A stretch of DNA of 64,000 bases from Microbacterium sp. SYP-A9085 (lineage in GTDB: Bacteria > Actinomycetota > Actinomycetes > Actinomycetales > Microbacteriaceae), in NCBI RefSeq assembly GCF_009649635.1, contig NZ_WJII01000007.1, positions 62,001 to 126,000 of the forward strand, read 5' to 3'. Positions 1 to 7,950 of this stretch are shown in pieces. The notes below the pieces were generated by a model. It was given only the letters and a program-made list of their open reading frames with translations, searched no databases and was not told the origin of the DNA. The number at the start of each line of letters is the position of its first letter. The first letter of the stretch is position 1. A program made the position numbers and the translations under genes.

Positions 1-593
1 TCGGATTCACCCCGATCACCCCCGAGCAGGAGACAGCGCTGGGCGCCGACTCCGCAACCCGGCGGCGCACCCTGAACGAGCTGCTGTTCCCGGTGCCCAC
101 GCGCACGTTCCGGGAGCGCCGCGAGCAGTACGGCGACCTCAGCATGCTCGACACCTCCGACTACCTGTACGGGCTGACCCCCGGCGCCGAGCACGTCGTC
201 GACCTTGAGCGCGGCGTGCAGCTGTACGTGGGCCTGGAGGCCATCGGCGAGGCCGACGACAAGGGCATGCGCTCGGTGATGACCACGCTCAACGGTCAGC
301 TGCGGCCGGTGTTCGTCCGCGACCTCAGCATCGCGGTCGAGGCGCGGCAGGCCGAGAAGGCCGACACGTCCAAGCCCGGCCAGGTGGCCGCCCCGTTCTC
401 GGGCGCGGTGACGGTGAAGGTCGACGAAGGCGAGCGGATCGAGGCGGGCCAGGCGATAGCGTCGATCGAGGCGATGAAGATGGAGGCGGCGATCACATCG
501 CCGGTGTCCGGCGTCGTGGAGCGGGTCGTCCTCGCCGGGACCACGCCGGTGGAGGCGGGAGATCTTTTGGTCGTCATTCGTCCCGCGCAGTAA
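1..593 (+). CDS. pyc: Pyruvate carboxylase, C-terminal part (gene starts before the window)
   Basis: Only the end of the gene is present; the reading frame is open from base 3 to the stop at 591-593. The visible protein is the tail of the carboxyltransferase region (FPVPTRTFRERREQYGDLS) followed by a biotinyl carrier domain in the last 75 residues with the biotin attachment motif EAMKMEA. Pyruvate carboxylase carboxylates pyruvate to oxaloacetate for anaplerosis in the cytoplasm. The single-chain arrangement, carrier domain fused behind a carboxyltransferase tail, fits actinobacterial Pyc better than an acyl-CoA carboxylase alpha chain, where the residues before the biotinyl domain differ. 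Oxaloacetate decarboxylase alpha chain is the main alternative, but the preceding motif favours Pyc. Confidence 0.88.
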   Translation, partial: GFTPITPEQETALGADSATRRRTLNELLFPVPTRTFRERREQYGDLSMLDTSDYLYGLTPGAEHVVDLERGVQLYVGLEAIGEADDKGMRSVMTTLNGQLRPVFVRDLSIAVEARQAEKADTSKPGQVAAPFSGAVTVKVDEGERIEAGQAIASIEAMKMEAAITSPVSGVVERVVLAGTTPVEAGDLLVVIRPAQ

Positions 594-641
594 CCTGGAG
601 GGCGGGTTCACCCGGCCCGCCCCTTCCTGGAGAGAGCTGTC

Positions 642-2168
642 TTGACGCCTGACCGACCCGATCCGACCCCGGAGGACGCCGAGCTCGGCGTGCTCTCCGA
701 CGCCGCGAACTCCGACACCGCCGTCCTCGGCATCCTCGGGGGCACGACCGCCCAGGTGAGCGTGTCGCTGCCGCCGAACGACGAGGACGACCTGTCCGAC
801 GACGATGTCGTGGACGACGAGGTCGACTTCGCCCCGGAGGACGAGGAGCCCGTCGACGCCGAGGACGAGGATGCCGCCGGCGACGAGGCGGAGCCCGCGG
901 CCGCCGCGGACGAAACCGTCGTCGACGTCATCGAGGCCGAGGTCGTCGAGGACGACGATGACCACGGCAACGAGCCGGCAGCCGCGGCACCCGCGACCTC
1001 TGGCGGCGCAGCATCCGTCCCCGATATCGTCGATGTCGAACCGGTCGCCGCACCGGCCGCTGCCGCCGAGGCCCTGCCGGCCGAGGATGACGGATCCGCG
1101 GGGGAGGAGACGTCCATGGACGAGAGCCGTGCCGACCGTGCGCACGAACTGGAGCGCGTGCGCCGCCACAAGCCCGAGGTCACGCTGGCCTCCAAGCGCC
1201 TCGACGAGTTCGAGGCCGGCAAGGAGACCTCCGACCTGCTCACCGCCGACCGCCTGCTCGAGCCGCGCACGATGGGGCACGGCGAGCCCGAGGGCGCCTG
1301 GCAACACTTCCTGTATTCGGTCTCCGGCGGCCGGATCAACCTGGGCGACGGCAAGCGCGCGCGTGCCCGCAAGGAGCTCACGCACCGCATCGCCGAGCCG
1401 CTGACCGGCGGGGCCCGGTTCGTTCCGGTGCTCTCGCGCAAGGGCGGCGTCGGCAAGACCACGATCACCACGGTGCTCGGGATGGCCCTGGCCGACGCCC
1501 GCGACGACCGGGTGATAGCCATCGACGCGAACCCCGACCGCGGCACTCTCGCCGAGCGGATCACCCGCAGCAGCGGCAAGACAGTGCGCGATCTCGTGCG
1601 GATGAAGGACCAGGTCGACGGGTACAACGACGTGTCCACCGTCGTCGCGCGCGACGAGACGCGGCTGGACGTGCTGGCGTCGGACGCCGACCCGAACGTG
1701 TCCGAGGCATTCAGCGACCGCGACTACGAGGACGTCGCGACCCTCGCCGCCCACTACTACTCGATTGTGCTCACCGACACCGGCACCGGCATCGTGCACT
1801 CCGTGATGGGCGCCACGCTCGGGCTCGCCGACCAGCTCGTCATCGTCTCCGGCCTCAGCATCGACGAGGCCCGGCTGGCGTCGGAGACGCTCACCTGGCT
1901 GGAGAGCAACGGCTACGCCGCCCTCGTGCGCGGCGCCATCGTGGTGCTCAACAACTCCCGGCCCGGCGCGCCGCTGGTGCGCGAGGACGAGCTGGAGGCG
2001 CACTTCGCCACGCGGGTGCGCGCCGTCGTGCGGATGCCGTACGACGCGCTGATCGCCACCGGCAGCGCCATCACGTTCCGTGAACTGCACCCCGCGACCC
2101 GGCAGGCGGCCCGTGAGCTCGCCGCGACGGTCGTGGAGGGGCTGCGGGGGCTGGCGGCGGCCGCCTGA
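642..2168 (+). CDS. ParA/MinD-like P-loop ATPase with a long acidic N-terminal region
   Basis: 508 residues starting at a TTG with GGAGAG about 8 nt upstream. Residues 1-160 are a low-complexity Asp/Glu/Ala-rich region and probably disordered. Residues from about 260 form a deviant Walker A ATPase: [10 protein letters not shown] at about 265-274, followed by [17 protein letters not shown] and [13 protein letters not shown], typical of ParA/MinD/Mrp-like proteins. Such ATPases position DNA or protein cargo at the membrane or nucleoid, or assist type VII secretion. No parB partner, centromere-like repeat or secretion gene is nearby, so the cargo cannot be named. The stop overlaps the def start by one base (TGATG), so the two are translationally coupled. 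Function beyond ATPase is inferred. Confidence 0.8.
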   Translation: MTPDRPDPTPEDAELGVLSDAANSDTAVLGILGGTTAQVSVSLPPNDEDDLSDDDVVDDEVDFAPEDEEPVDAEDEDAAGDEAEPAAAADETVVDVIEAEVVEDDDDHGNEPAAAAPATSGGAASVPDIVDVEPVAAPAAAAEALPAEDDGSAGEETSMDESRADRAHELERVRRHKPEVTLASKRLDEFEAGKETSDLLTADRLLEPRTMGHGEPEGAWQHFLYSVSGGRINLGDGKRARARKELTHRIAEPLTGGARFVPVLSRKGGVGKTTITTVLGMALADARDDRVIAIDANPDRGTLAERITRSSGKTVRDLVRMKDQVDGYNDVSTVVARDETRLDVLASDADPNVSEAFSDRDYEDVATLAAHYYSIVLTDTGTGIVHSVMGATLGLADQLVIVSGLSIDEARLASETLTWLESNGYAALVRGAIVVLNNSRPGAPLVREDELEAHFATRVRAVVRMPYDALIATGSAITFRELHPATRQAARELAATVVEGLRGLAAAA

Positions 2169-2659
2169 TGACGGTCCGCGAGATACGCCTGTTCGGCGAC
2201 CCGGTGCTGCGCAGCCCCTGCGCCCCCGTCACCGCCTTCGACGACGGCACCCGCGCGCTCGTGCGCGACCTCGTCGAGACGGTCGAGCTGCCCGGCCGCG
2301 CGGGCGTTGCCGCCCCGCAGATAGGGGTCGGCGTGCGCGCCTTCAGCTACAACGTGGACGGCGAGATCGGCTACGTGCTGAATCCTGTCCTCGTCGAGGT
2401 GTCCGGCGAGCCCGTGCCCATCGGCGAGGGATGCCTGTCGGTGCCGGGGCTGTGGCACGACGTGGCACGCCACCCGCACGCCAGGGTCGTCGGCGTCGAC
2501 CTCGACGGCAACGAGGTCGTCGTGGAGGGCGACGGCGTGCTGGCCCAGGCGCTGCAGCACGAGACCGACCACCTCGACGGCAGGCTCTACATCGACCGGC
2601 TCGACGCCGACACTCGCCGGGAGGCGATGCGCGCCATCCGCGAGTCCGGCTGGTTCTGA
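2168..2659 (+). CDS. def: Peptide deformylase
   Basis: 163 residues. It removes the formyl group from the N-terminal methionine of nascent proteins at the ribosome. All three family motifs are visible: GVAAPQIG near residue 46, EGCLSVPG with the metal ligand Cys89, and QHETDHLDG with His131, Glu132 and His135 as metal ligands and catalytic acid. The length is normal for a bacterial deformylase. The ATG overlaps the TGA of the upstream ParA-like gene, so the two form one transcription unit. It ends 7 bp before the stop of the convergent acyl-CoA ligase gene. Confidence 0.95.
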   Translation: MTVREIRLFGDPVLRSPCAPVTAFDDGTRALVRDLVETVELPGRAGVAAPQIGVGVRAFSYNVDGEIGYVLNPVLVEVSGEPVPIGEGCLSVPGLWHDVARHPHARVVGVDLDGNEVVVEGDGVLAQALQHETDHLDGRLYIDRLDADTRREAMRAIRESGWF

Positions 2660-2666
2660 CCGCCGA

Positions 2667-4499
2667 TCAGCCCAGCGACACGTTCGTGGTGGACACCGGG
2701 GTCTCGTAGATCCCGTCGACGTCGGCCGCGAAGTCCTGCATGATCACGTTGCGCTTGATGCTCATCTTCGGGGTGAGATGGCCGCTGGCCTCGGTCCACT
2801 CCGTCGGCAGGATAGTGAACGTGCGGATCGACTCCGCCCGCGACACGAGCGCGTTCGCCTCGTCGACGGCACGCTGTACCTCGGCGTGCACCTGCGGGTT
2901 GCGCGCGGCATCCTCCAGCGACATGTCCGCCGGCAGGCCGTTGTTGGCCAGCCACGTCGGCAGCATCTCGGTGTCCAGGGTCACCAGCGCCGCGATGAAC
3001 GGCCGCTGGTCGCCGACCACGACGACCTGCCCGACGACGGGGTTCGCGCGGATCGGGTCCTCGAGGATCGCCGGGGCCACATTCTTGCCGCCCGCGGTGA
3101 TGATCATCTCCTTCTTGCGCCCCGTGATCGTCAGGAACCCGCTCTCGTCGAACGCGCCGATGTCGCCGGTGCGGAACCAGCCGTCCTCGAACGCGGCCGC
3201 CGTGGCCTCCGGGTTGTGCCAGTACTCCTTGAAGACGTTGATTCCCTTCACCTGGATCTCCCCGTCCTCGGCGAGCCGTACCGAGACGCCCGGCAGCGCG
3301 GGCCCCACCGTGCCGATCCTCGTCGTGTCCGGGAGGTTCACGGTCGCCGGCGCCGTGGTCTCGGTCAGGCCGTAGCCTTCCAGCACCGTGATGCCCAGAC
3401 TCGCGAAGAAGTGGCCCAGGCGCTCGCCCAGCGGGGCCGAGCCGGAGATCGCGTACACGACCTTCCCGCCCATCGCGGAGCGCAGCTTGGCGTACACCAG
3501 ACGGTCGAACAGGCGGAACTTCAGGCCCAGCAGGAACGGCACCGGGCGCCCCGCCTGCCGGGTGCGCGAACGCTCGATAGCGGTGCGCGCGGCCAGCCGG
3601 AAGATCTTGCCCTTGCCGCCGGACTCGGCCTTCTGCTCGGCGGAGTTGTACACCTTCTCGAACACGCGCGGCACCGCCAGCAGGAACGTCGGCTGGAACG
3701 AGCCGAGCGCCGGCAGCAGGTGCTTGGTGTCCGGCTGGTGCCCCGTCTTCACGCCTGCGTGCACGTTGAGGATCGAGATGAACCGCGCGAACACGTGCGC
3801 GGTCGTGATGAACAGCAGAGTGGATGCTCCGGGCGTGTCCACGACCTCGCGCAGCGCGAGCGCCGAGTTGCGGGTGAGCTCCACGAAGTTGCTGTGCGTG
3901 AGCACGCAGCCCTTCGGGCGCCCGGTGGTGCCGGCCGTGTAGATGAGCGTCGCTATGTCGGCGCCGTTCGCGAGCGACCGGCGCCGGGTGATCTCGTCGT
4001 CCGCGACATCGGCCCCTTGCGCGCGCAGCGCATCGAGCGCGCCCTCGTGCATGTGCCATGTGATGCGCACGAGCGGCAGGTCCTTGCGCGCCTCGGCGAG
4101 GCGCTCGGCGTGCTCGGCCAGCTCGGCGATGCAGGCCACCGCGCCGGAGTCGGACAGGTTCCACTGGACCTGGGACGCCGAGCTCGTCTCGTACAGCGGT
4201 ACCATCACCGCGCCCGCGTAGAACAGGGCGAAGTCGACGAGCGACCACTCGTACGTGGTGCGGGCGATGAAGCCGACCTTGTCGCCGGGCTGGATGCCCG
4301 CGGCGACCAGGCCCTTCGCGACCGCGATGACGTCCGCGCGGAAGGCGGCGGCGGTGACATCCCGCCATCCGTCCCCCTCGGGCACCGCGAAAAGGGCGAG
4401 ATCGGGGGTCGCGCTCACCCGCTGCTCGAGCAGGTCCGCGATGTTCGCCTGCGGGTCCGCCGGAACTATCGCGGGGACGTCAAACTCGACATGTGACAT
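2667..4499 (-). CDS. fadD: Long-chain fatty acid-CoA ligase, FadD15-like
   Basis: About 610 residues of the ANL adenylating family; it activates fatty acids to acyl-CoA through an acyl-adenylate. Motifs in order: the phosphate-binding loop IYTAGTTGRPKG (Ala in place of the usual Ser), YGLTETTAP, GWFRTGDIG and the C-terminal hinge/lysine region ITGRKKEMIITAGGKN. Two ATGs are possible, at 4508 and 4499. The AAGGAG box directly abuts the first and sits 9 nt before the second, so 4499 (MSHVEFDVP) is the better start. A TAGACT -10 box at 4545-4540 serves this gene, back to back with the plsC promoter. It lies beside plsC and aroG as fadD15 does in M. tuberculosis, suggesting a role in membrane lipid or fatty acid turnover. 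Confidence 0.88.
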   Translation of the reverse strand: MSHVEFDVPAIVPADPQANIADLLEQRVSATPDLALFAVPEGDGWRDVTAAAFRADVIAVAKGLVAAGIQPGDKVGFIARTTYEWSLVDFALFYAGAVMVPLYETSSASQVQWNLSDSGAVACIAELAEHAERLAEARKDLPLVRITWHMHEGALDALRAQGADVADDEITRRRSLANGADIATLIYTAGTTGRPKGCVLTHSNFVELTRNSALALREVVDTPGASTLLFITTAHVFARFISILNVHAGVKTGHQPDTKHLLPALGSFQPTFLLAVPRVFEKVYNSAEQKAESGGKGKIFRLAARTAIERSRTRQAGRPVPFLLGLKFRLFDRLVYAKLRSAMGGKVVYAISGSAPLGERLGHFFASLGITVLEGYGLTETTAPATVNLPDTTRIGTVGPALPGVSVRLAEDGEIQVKGINVFKEYWHNPEATAAAFEDGWFRTGDIGAFDESGFLTITGRKKEMIITAGGKNVAPAILEDPIRANPVVGQVVVVGDQRPFIAALVTLDTEMLPTWLANNGLPADMSLEDAARNPQVHAEVQRAVDEANALVSRAESIRTFTILPTEWTEASGHLTPKMSIKRNVIMQDFAADVDGIYETPVSTTNVSLG

Positions 4500-4539
4500 G
4501 GCCGGCATCTCCTTCGGTACCGATTGGGGCGCTGCTCCG

Positions 4540-4585
4540 AGTCTATCCGGGGCGGATGCCGCGTCCGGCGGCGCGCGGATAGACT
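4540..4585. promoter_or_regulatory. Divergent -10 boxes for the acyl-CoA ligase and plsC
   Basis: TAGACT is present on the minus strand at 4545-4540, about 40 nt before the ligase ATG, and again on the plus strand at 4580-4585, 25 nt before the plsC ATG. Both genes also have a Shine-Dalgarno box, so these should be ordinary leadered transcripts. No clear -35 is visible, as is common in actinobacteria. Confidence 0.55.
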
Positions 4586-4610
4586 GCGTGCCGGACGCAG
4601 GAAGGCGGGC

Positions 4611-5303
4611 ATGGTGTTCTACTGGCTGATGAAATACGTGGTGATCGGCCCCGTCCTGAAGGCGATCTTCCGCCCGTGGATCGTGGGACGCCGCAACGTC
4701 CCGTCATCCGGGGCGGCCATCCTCGCCAGCAACCACCTGTCGTTCGCCGACTCGATCTTCCTGCCGCTGCTGGTGGACCGTCCGGTCGCGTTCCTGGCCA
4801 AGAGCGACTACTTCACCGGCCGCGGGATCAAGGGATGGGCCACCCGGATGTTCATGAAGGCGACCGGACAGCTGCCGATCGACCGGTCCGGCGGCAAGGC
4901 GTCGGAGGCGTCGCTGAACACCGGCCTGCAGGTGCTCGGGCGCGAGGAGCTGCTGGGCATCTATCCGGAGGGAACGCGCAGCCCCGACGGCAAGCTGTAC
5001 CGGGGCCGGACCGGGATAGCGCGGATGGCGCTGGAGGCGAAGGTGCCGGTCGTGCCGGTCGTGATGGTGGACACCGACTCGATGATGCCGATCGGCCGCC
5101 GCCTGCCGCGGATCGCCCGCGTGGGTGTGGTGATCGGGGAGCCGCTGGACTTCTCGCGGTACGCGGGGATGGAGAACGACCGCTACATCCTGCGGTCGGT
5201 CGTGGACGAGATCATGGTGGCGCTGCAGCGGCTCGGGCAGCAGGAGTACGAGGACGTGTACGCGTCGACAGTGAAGGACCGGCTGGCGTCGTCTTCCAGG
5301 TGA
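4611..5303 (+). CDS. plsC: 1-acyl-sn-glycerol-3-phosphate acyltransferase (PlsC family)
   Basis: 230 residues from the ATG at 4611, with AGGAAGG 6 nt upstream; earlier in-frame ATGs lie in the promoter region. It transfers an acyl chain to lysophosphatidic acid to make phosphatidic acid at the inner face of the membrane. The catalytic HX4D box is NHLSFADS near residue 43, and the substrate-binding motif IYPEGTRSPDGK follows near residue 122. A short hydrophobic N-terminus (FYWLMKYVVIGPVLKAIF) suits membrane association. Its position between an acyl-CoA ligase and aroG matches Rv2182c in M. tuberculosis. Confidence 0.9.
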   Translation: MVFYWLMKYVVIGPVLKAIFRPWIVGRRNVPSSGAAILASNHLSFADSIFLPLLVDRPVAFLAKSDYFTGRGIKGWATRMFMKATGQLPIDRSGGKASEASLNTGLQVLGREELLGIYPEGTRSPDGKLYRGRTGIARMALEAKVPVVPVVMVDTDSMMPIGRRLPRIARVGVVIGEPLDFSRYAGMENDRYILRSVVDEIMVALQRLGQQEYEDVYASTVKDRLASSSR

Positions 5304-5352
5304 CGGGTGCCACCGGGCGTCATCTGCGGAGGGCGTGAGGATGCACCGCCGA

Positions 5353-5364
5353 TAGACTGTCGAG
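5353..5364 (+). promoter_or_regulatory. -10 box for aroG, spaced for a leaderless transcript
   Basis: TAGACT at 5353-5358 is followed by 6 nt and then the ATG at 5365. A start site 6-7 nt after a -10 would coincide with the A of the ATG, and no Shine-Dalgarno is present, so the mRNA is probably leaderless. Confidence 0.6.
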
Positions 5365-6702
5365 ATGCTCCTTCCCCTCGACTCTCTCGACCACTGGCGC
5401 ACGCTTCCCATCAAGCAGCAGCCGGTGTGGTATGACGCCGAGGCCGTCGCTGCAGCATCCGCGGAGATCGCCACGATGCCGCCGCTGGTGTTCGCCGGCG
5501 AGGTCGATCAGCTGCGCGACAAGCTCGCGCGGGCCGCCGCGGGCAAGGCGTTCCTGCTGCAGGGCGGCGACTGCGCGGAGACGTTCGCGGGCGCCACGGC
5601 CGACAAGATCCGCAACCGCATCAAGACCGTGCTGCAGATGGCCGTGGTCCTCACGTACGGCGCGTCGATGCCGGTGATCAAGATGGGCCGGATGGCCGGG
5701 CAGTTCGCGAAGCCGCGGTCCAGCGAGAGCGAGACGCGCGGCGACGTGACGCTGCCGGCATACCGCGGCGACATCGTCAACGGGTACGACTTCACGGAGG
5801 GCTCGCGGCGCCCGGACCCGCAGCGCCTGCTGCGCGGCTACCACACGGCATCCGCAACCCTGAACCTCATCCGCGCCTTCACGCAGGGCGGTTTCGCGGA
5901 TCTGCGCGAGGTGCACAGCTGGAACCAGGGCTTCGCGAAGAACCCGGCCAACCAGCGGTACGAGCGGCTGGCGACCGAGATCGATCGGGCGATCAAGTTC
6001 ATGGAGGCCGCCGGCGCGGACTTCGACGAGCTGCGCCGCGTCGAGTTCTACACCGGGCACGAGGGCCTGCTCATGGACTACGAGCGGCCGATGACGCGGA
6101 TCGACTCGCGGACGAACACGCCGTACAACACGTCCGCGCACTTCCTGTGGATCGGGGAGCGAACGCGGGAGCTGGATGGCGCGCACGTGGACTACTTCTC
6201 GCGGATCCGCAACCCGATCGGGGTGAAGCTGGGGCCGACGACGACGCCCGAGACGGCGCTCGCGCTGATCGACAAGCTCGACCCGCACCGCGAGCCGGGC
6301 CGGCTCACGTTCATCACGCGGATGGGCTCGGATCGGATCCGCGACGCGCTGCCCCCGCTGCTGGAGGCGGTCAAGGATGCCGGCGCCACGCCCCTGTGGG
6401 TCACCGACCCGATGCACGGCAACGGCATCACGACGCCGACCGGGTACAAGACGCGTCGGTTCGACGACGTCGTGGACGAGGTGCGCGGATTCTTCGACGC
6501 GCACCGGCAGGTGGGCACGTTCCCCGGCGGCATCCACGTCGAGCTGACCGGCGACGACGTGACGGAGTGCCTGGGCGGGTCGGAGCACATCGACGAGCAG
6601 ACGCTCGCGACGCGCTACGAGTCGCTGTGCGACCCGCGCCTGAACCACATGCAGAGCCTGGAGCTGGCGTTCCTGGTCGCCGAGGAGCTCGAGAAGCGGT
6701 AG
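5365..6702 (+). CDS. aroG: 3-deoxy-7-phosphoheptulonate (DAHP) synthase, class II
   Basis: 445 residues. It condenses phosphoenolpyruvate and erythrose 4-phosphate, the first step of the shikimate pathway to aromatic amino acids. Class II (plant/actinobacterial) signatures are all present: LLQGGDCAETF near residue 67, RMAGQFAKPRS, PAYRGDIVNG, RNPIGVKLGPTT, DPMHGNG, and HVELTGDDVTECLGG near the C-terminus with the metal ligands. The length is normal for the family. It is monocistronic and probably leaderless. The 3' side runs into a palindromic repeat that could end transcription. Gene order with plsC and the PknL-type kinase is conserved in actinobacteria. Confidence 0.95.
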   Translation: MLLPLDSLDHWRTLPIKQQPVWYDAEAVAAASAEIATMPPLVFAGEVDQLRDKLARAAAGKAFLLQGGDCAETFAGATADKIRNRIKTVLQMAVVLTYGASMPVIKMGRMAGQFAKPRSSESETRGDVTLPAYRGDIVNGYDFTEGSRRPDPQRLLRGYHTASATLNLIRAFTQGGFADLREVHSWNQGFAKNPANQRYERLATEIDRAIKFMEAAGADFDELRRVEFYTGHEGLLMDYERPMTRIDSRTNTPYNTSAHFLWIGERTRELDGAHVDYFSRIRNPIGVKLGPTTTPETALALIDKLDPHREPGRLTFITRMGSDRIRDALPPLLEAVKDAGATPLWVTDPMHGNGITTPTGYKTRRFDDVVDEVRGFFDAHRQVGTFPGGIHVELTGDDVTECLGGSEHIDEQTLATRYESLCDPRLNHMQSLELAFLVAEELEKR

Positions 6703-6723
6703 CGGCTACGGCCGGCTCTCAGT

Positions 6724-6779
6724 CGAGATTGCGCAAACCGCGAGGATTTGCCGTCTGCGGCGCAGTTTGCGCAATCTCG
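6724..6779. repeat. Palindromic repeat, type A, copy 1
   Basis: Inverted repeat with a perfect 15-bp stem: CGAGATTGCGCAAAC at 6724-6738 and its complement at 6765-6779, extended by four more base pairs with one mismatch. The 26-nt centre is GC-rich. The same stem sequence recurs at 7825-7880 in the same orientation, so the two copies bracket the accessory gene 6846-7781. No T-run follows, so a pure terminator role is uncertain. It looks like a REP-type element. Confidence 0.85.
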
Positions 6780-6845
6780 GCGGTAGCGAACCTGACCTGT
6801 GGATAACGCGCTTCTCGGGTTCGCCGCGTCCGCCATGCTCGAGGG

Positions 6846-7781
6846 ATGGATGCGCTGCCGCCGTGGATGGACGGGGTCAGCTTCACGCTCGCGGAAGGGC
6901 GGGCACATGGGCTGACAGACGCGCGGATGCGGCGGCCCGACGCGCTGCGGCCGTTCCACGGCATTCGCGTCATCGGCAGCAGCGGGCGCATCGACGGAGG
7001 GCTCATCGATCGCTGCAGCGATCTGCTTCCGGTGCTCCGCCGCGACGCCGTGTTCAGCCATGCCACGGCGGCGCGGCTTTACGGGATGCCGCTGACCGGC
7101 CATCTCGACGAGAGTCTGCACGTGCTCACGCCAGGCGCCGCGCCCGTGCGCAGGCCGGGAGTCGTCGGCTGGACGCGGGACGACGCGCTCGTCTACCGGG
7201 ACGTCGTGCACGGTATTCCGTTGACGTCGGCCGCCGACACCTGGGCGATGCTGGCGGCGATGTCGCCCGGGCGCGGCGGCAGGCTGAGCGGCGAGTGGCT
7301 GGTGGCGATCGGCGACTTCCTGGTGTCGGGGCGGCGGAGAAAGGGCGGACGCGAGCCGGCGCTCGCGACGCTCGATGAGCTGACCGCCGCCGTGGCTCGG
7401 CACGGGTCGCGTCGCGGTGCGACCCGTCTGGCGTGGGCGCTCGGGCGCATCCGCTGCCCCGTGGATTCCCCGCAGGAGACGTTCACGCGGCTGGGACTGG
7501 TCGCCTTCGGCCTACCGGAACCTGCCGTGCAGCCTGCGATCATGACGGCCGAGGGCGTGCGACATCCCGACCTGGCGTACCTCGCCGAACGCCTCCTGCT
7601 GGAGTATCTCGGAGACGTGCACTGTACCGACCGGGATACGTGGCGCAGGGATCTGACGCGCGTGCAGCTGTTCCAGGACGCGGGCTACCGCGTGATCCTG
7701 ATCGGCGCCGACGACATCACGCCGGACGGACTGCCCGCCCTCGCCGGCCGCGTGCGCCGAGCCTTGGCGCAGGCCCGCTGA
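6846..7781 (+). CDS. AbiEi-like/DUF559-type protein with a Vsr-fold endonuclease-like C-terminus
   Basis: 311 residues, start ATG 6846. The N-terminal half contains FSHATAARLYGMPL and HVLTPG, resembling the antitoxin-like AbiEi region found on many actinobacterial orphan proteins. The C-terminal part (about 205-300) reads VRHPDLAYL, LLLEYLGDVH, then RDLTRVQLFQDAGYRVI. This pattern matches the PD-(D/E)XK/Vsr-like DUF559 fold: an Asp, a Glu before a YxGxxH motif, a DxxR pair and a hydrophobic strand. No neighbouring toxin or methylase is seen. The gene is flanked by two identical palindromes, 67 bp before and 43 bp after, and interrupts an otherwise conserved aroG-pknL order, which suggests insertion. 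Nuclease activity is inferred only. Confidence 0.7.
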   Translation: MDALPPWMDGVSFTLAEGRAHGLTDARMRRPDALRPFHGIRVIGSSGRIDGGLIDRCSDLLPVLRRDAVFSHATAARLYGMPLTGHLDESLHVLTPGAAPVRRPGVVGWTRDDALVYRDVVHGIPLTSAADTWAMLAAMSPGRGGRLSGEWLVAIGDFLVSGRRRKGGREPALATLDELTAAVARHGSRRGATRLAWALGRIRCPVDSPQETFTRLGLVAFGLPEPAVQPAIMTAEGVRHPDLAYLAERLLLEYLGDVHCTDRDTWRRDLTRVQLFQDAGYRVILIGADDITPDGLPALAGRVRRALAQAR

Positions 7782-7824
7782 GCGGCACCTGCCACCCCCG
7801 GCATCCGGACCCCTGCGCGTCCGT

Positions 7825-7880
7825 CGAGATTGCGCAAACTGCGCGCCGCCGGCTGCGGGGCTGTCGTTTGCGCAATCTCG
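7825..7880. repeat. Palindromic repeat, type A, copy 2
   Basis: Second copy of the 15-bp perfect stem seen at 6724-6779: CGAGATTGCGCAAAC at 7825-7839 and its complement at 7866-7880. Context is shared outside the stem too (GT before, GCGG after), and the loop differs in sequence. It lies between the accessory gene and the convergent kinase gene. Confidence 0.85.
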
Positions 7881-7950
7881 GCGGGGGAGGTTGGGATGTC
7901 GCGCGTCGCGACCGCGGACGGTGTGGCGCAGCTAACCCAGGATCTCCAAC

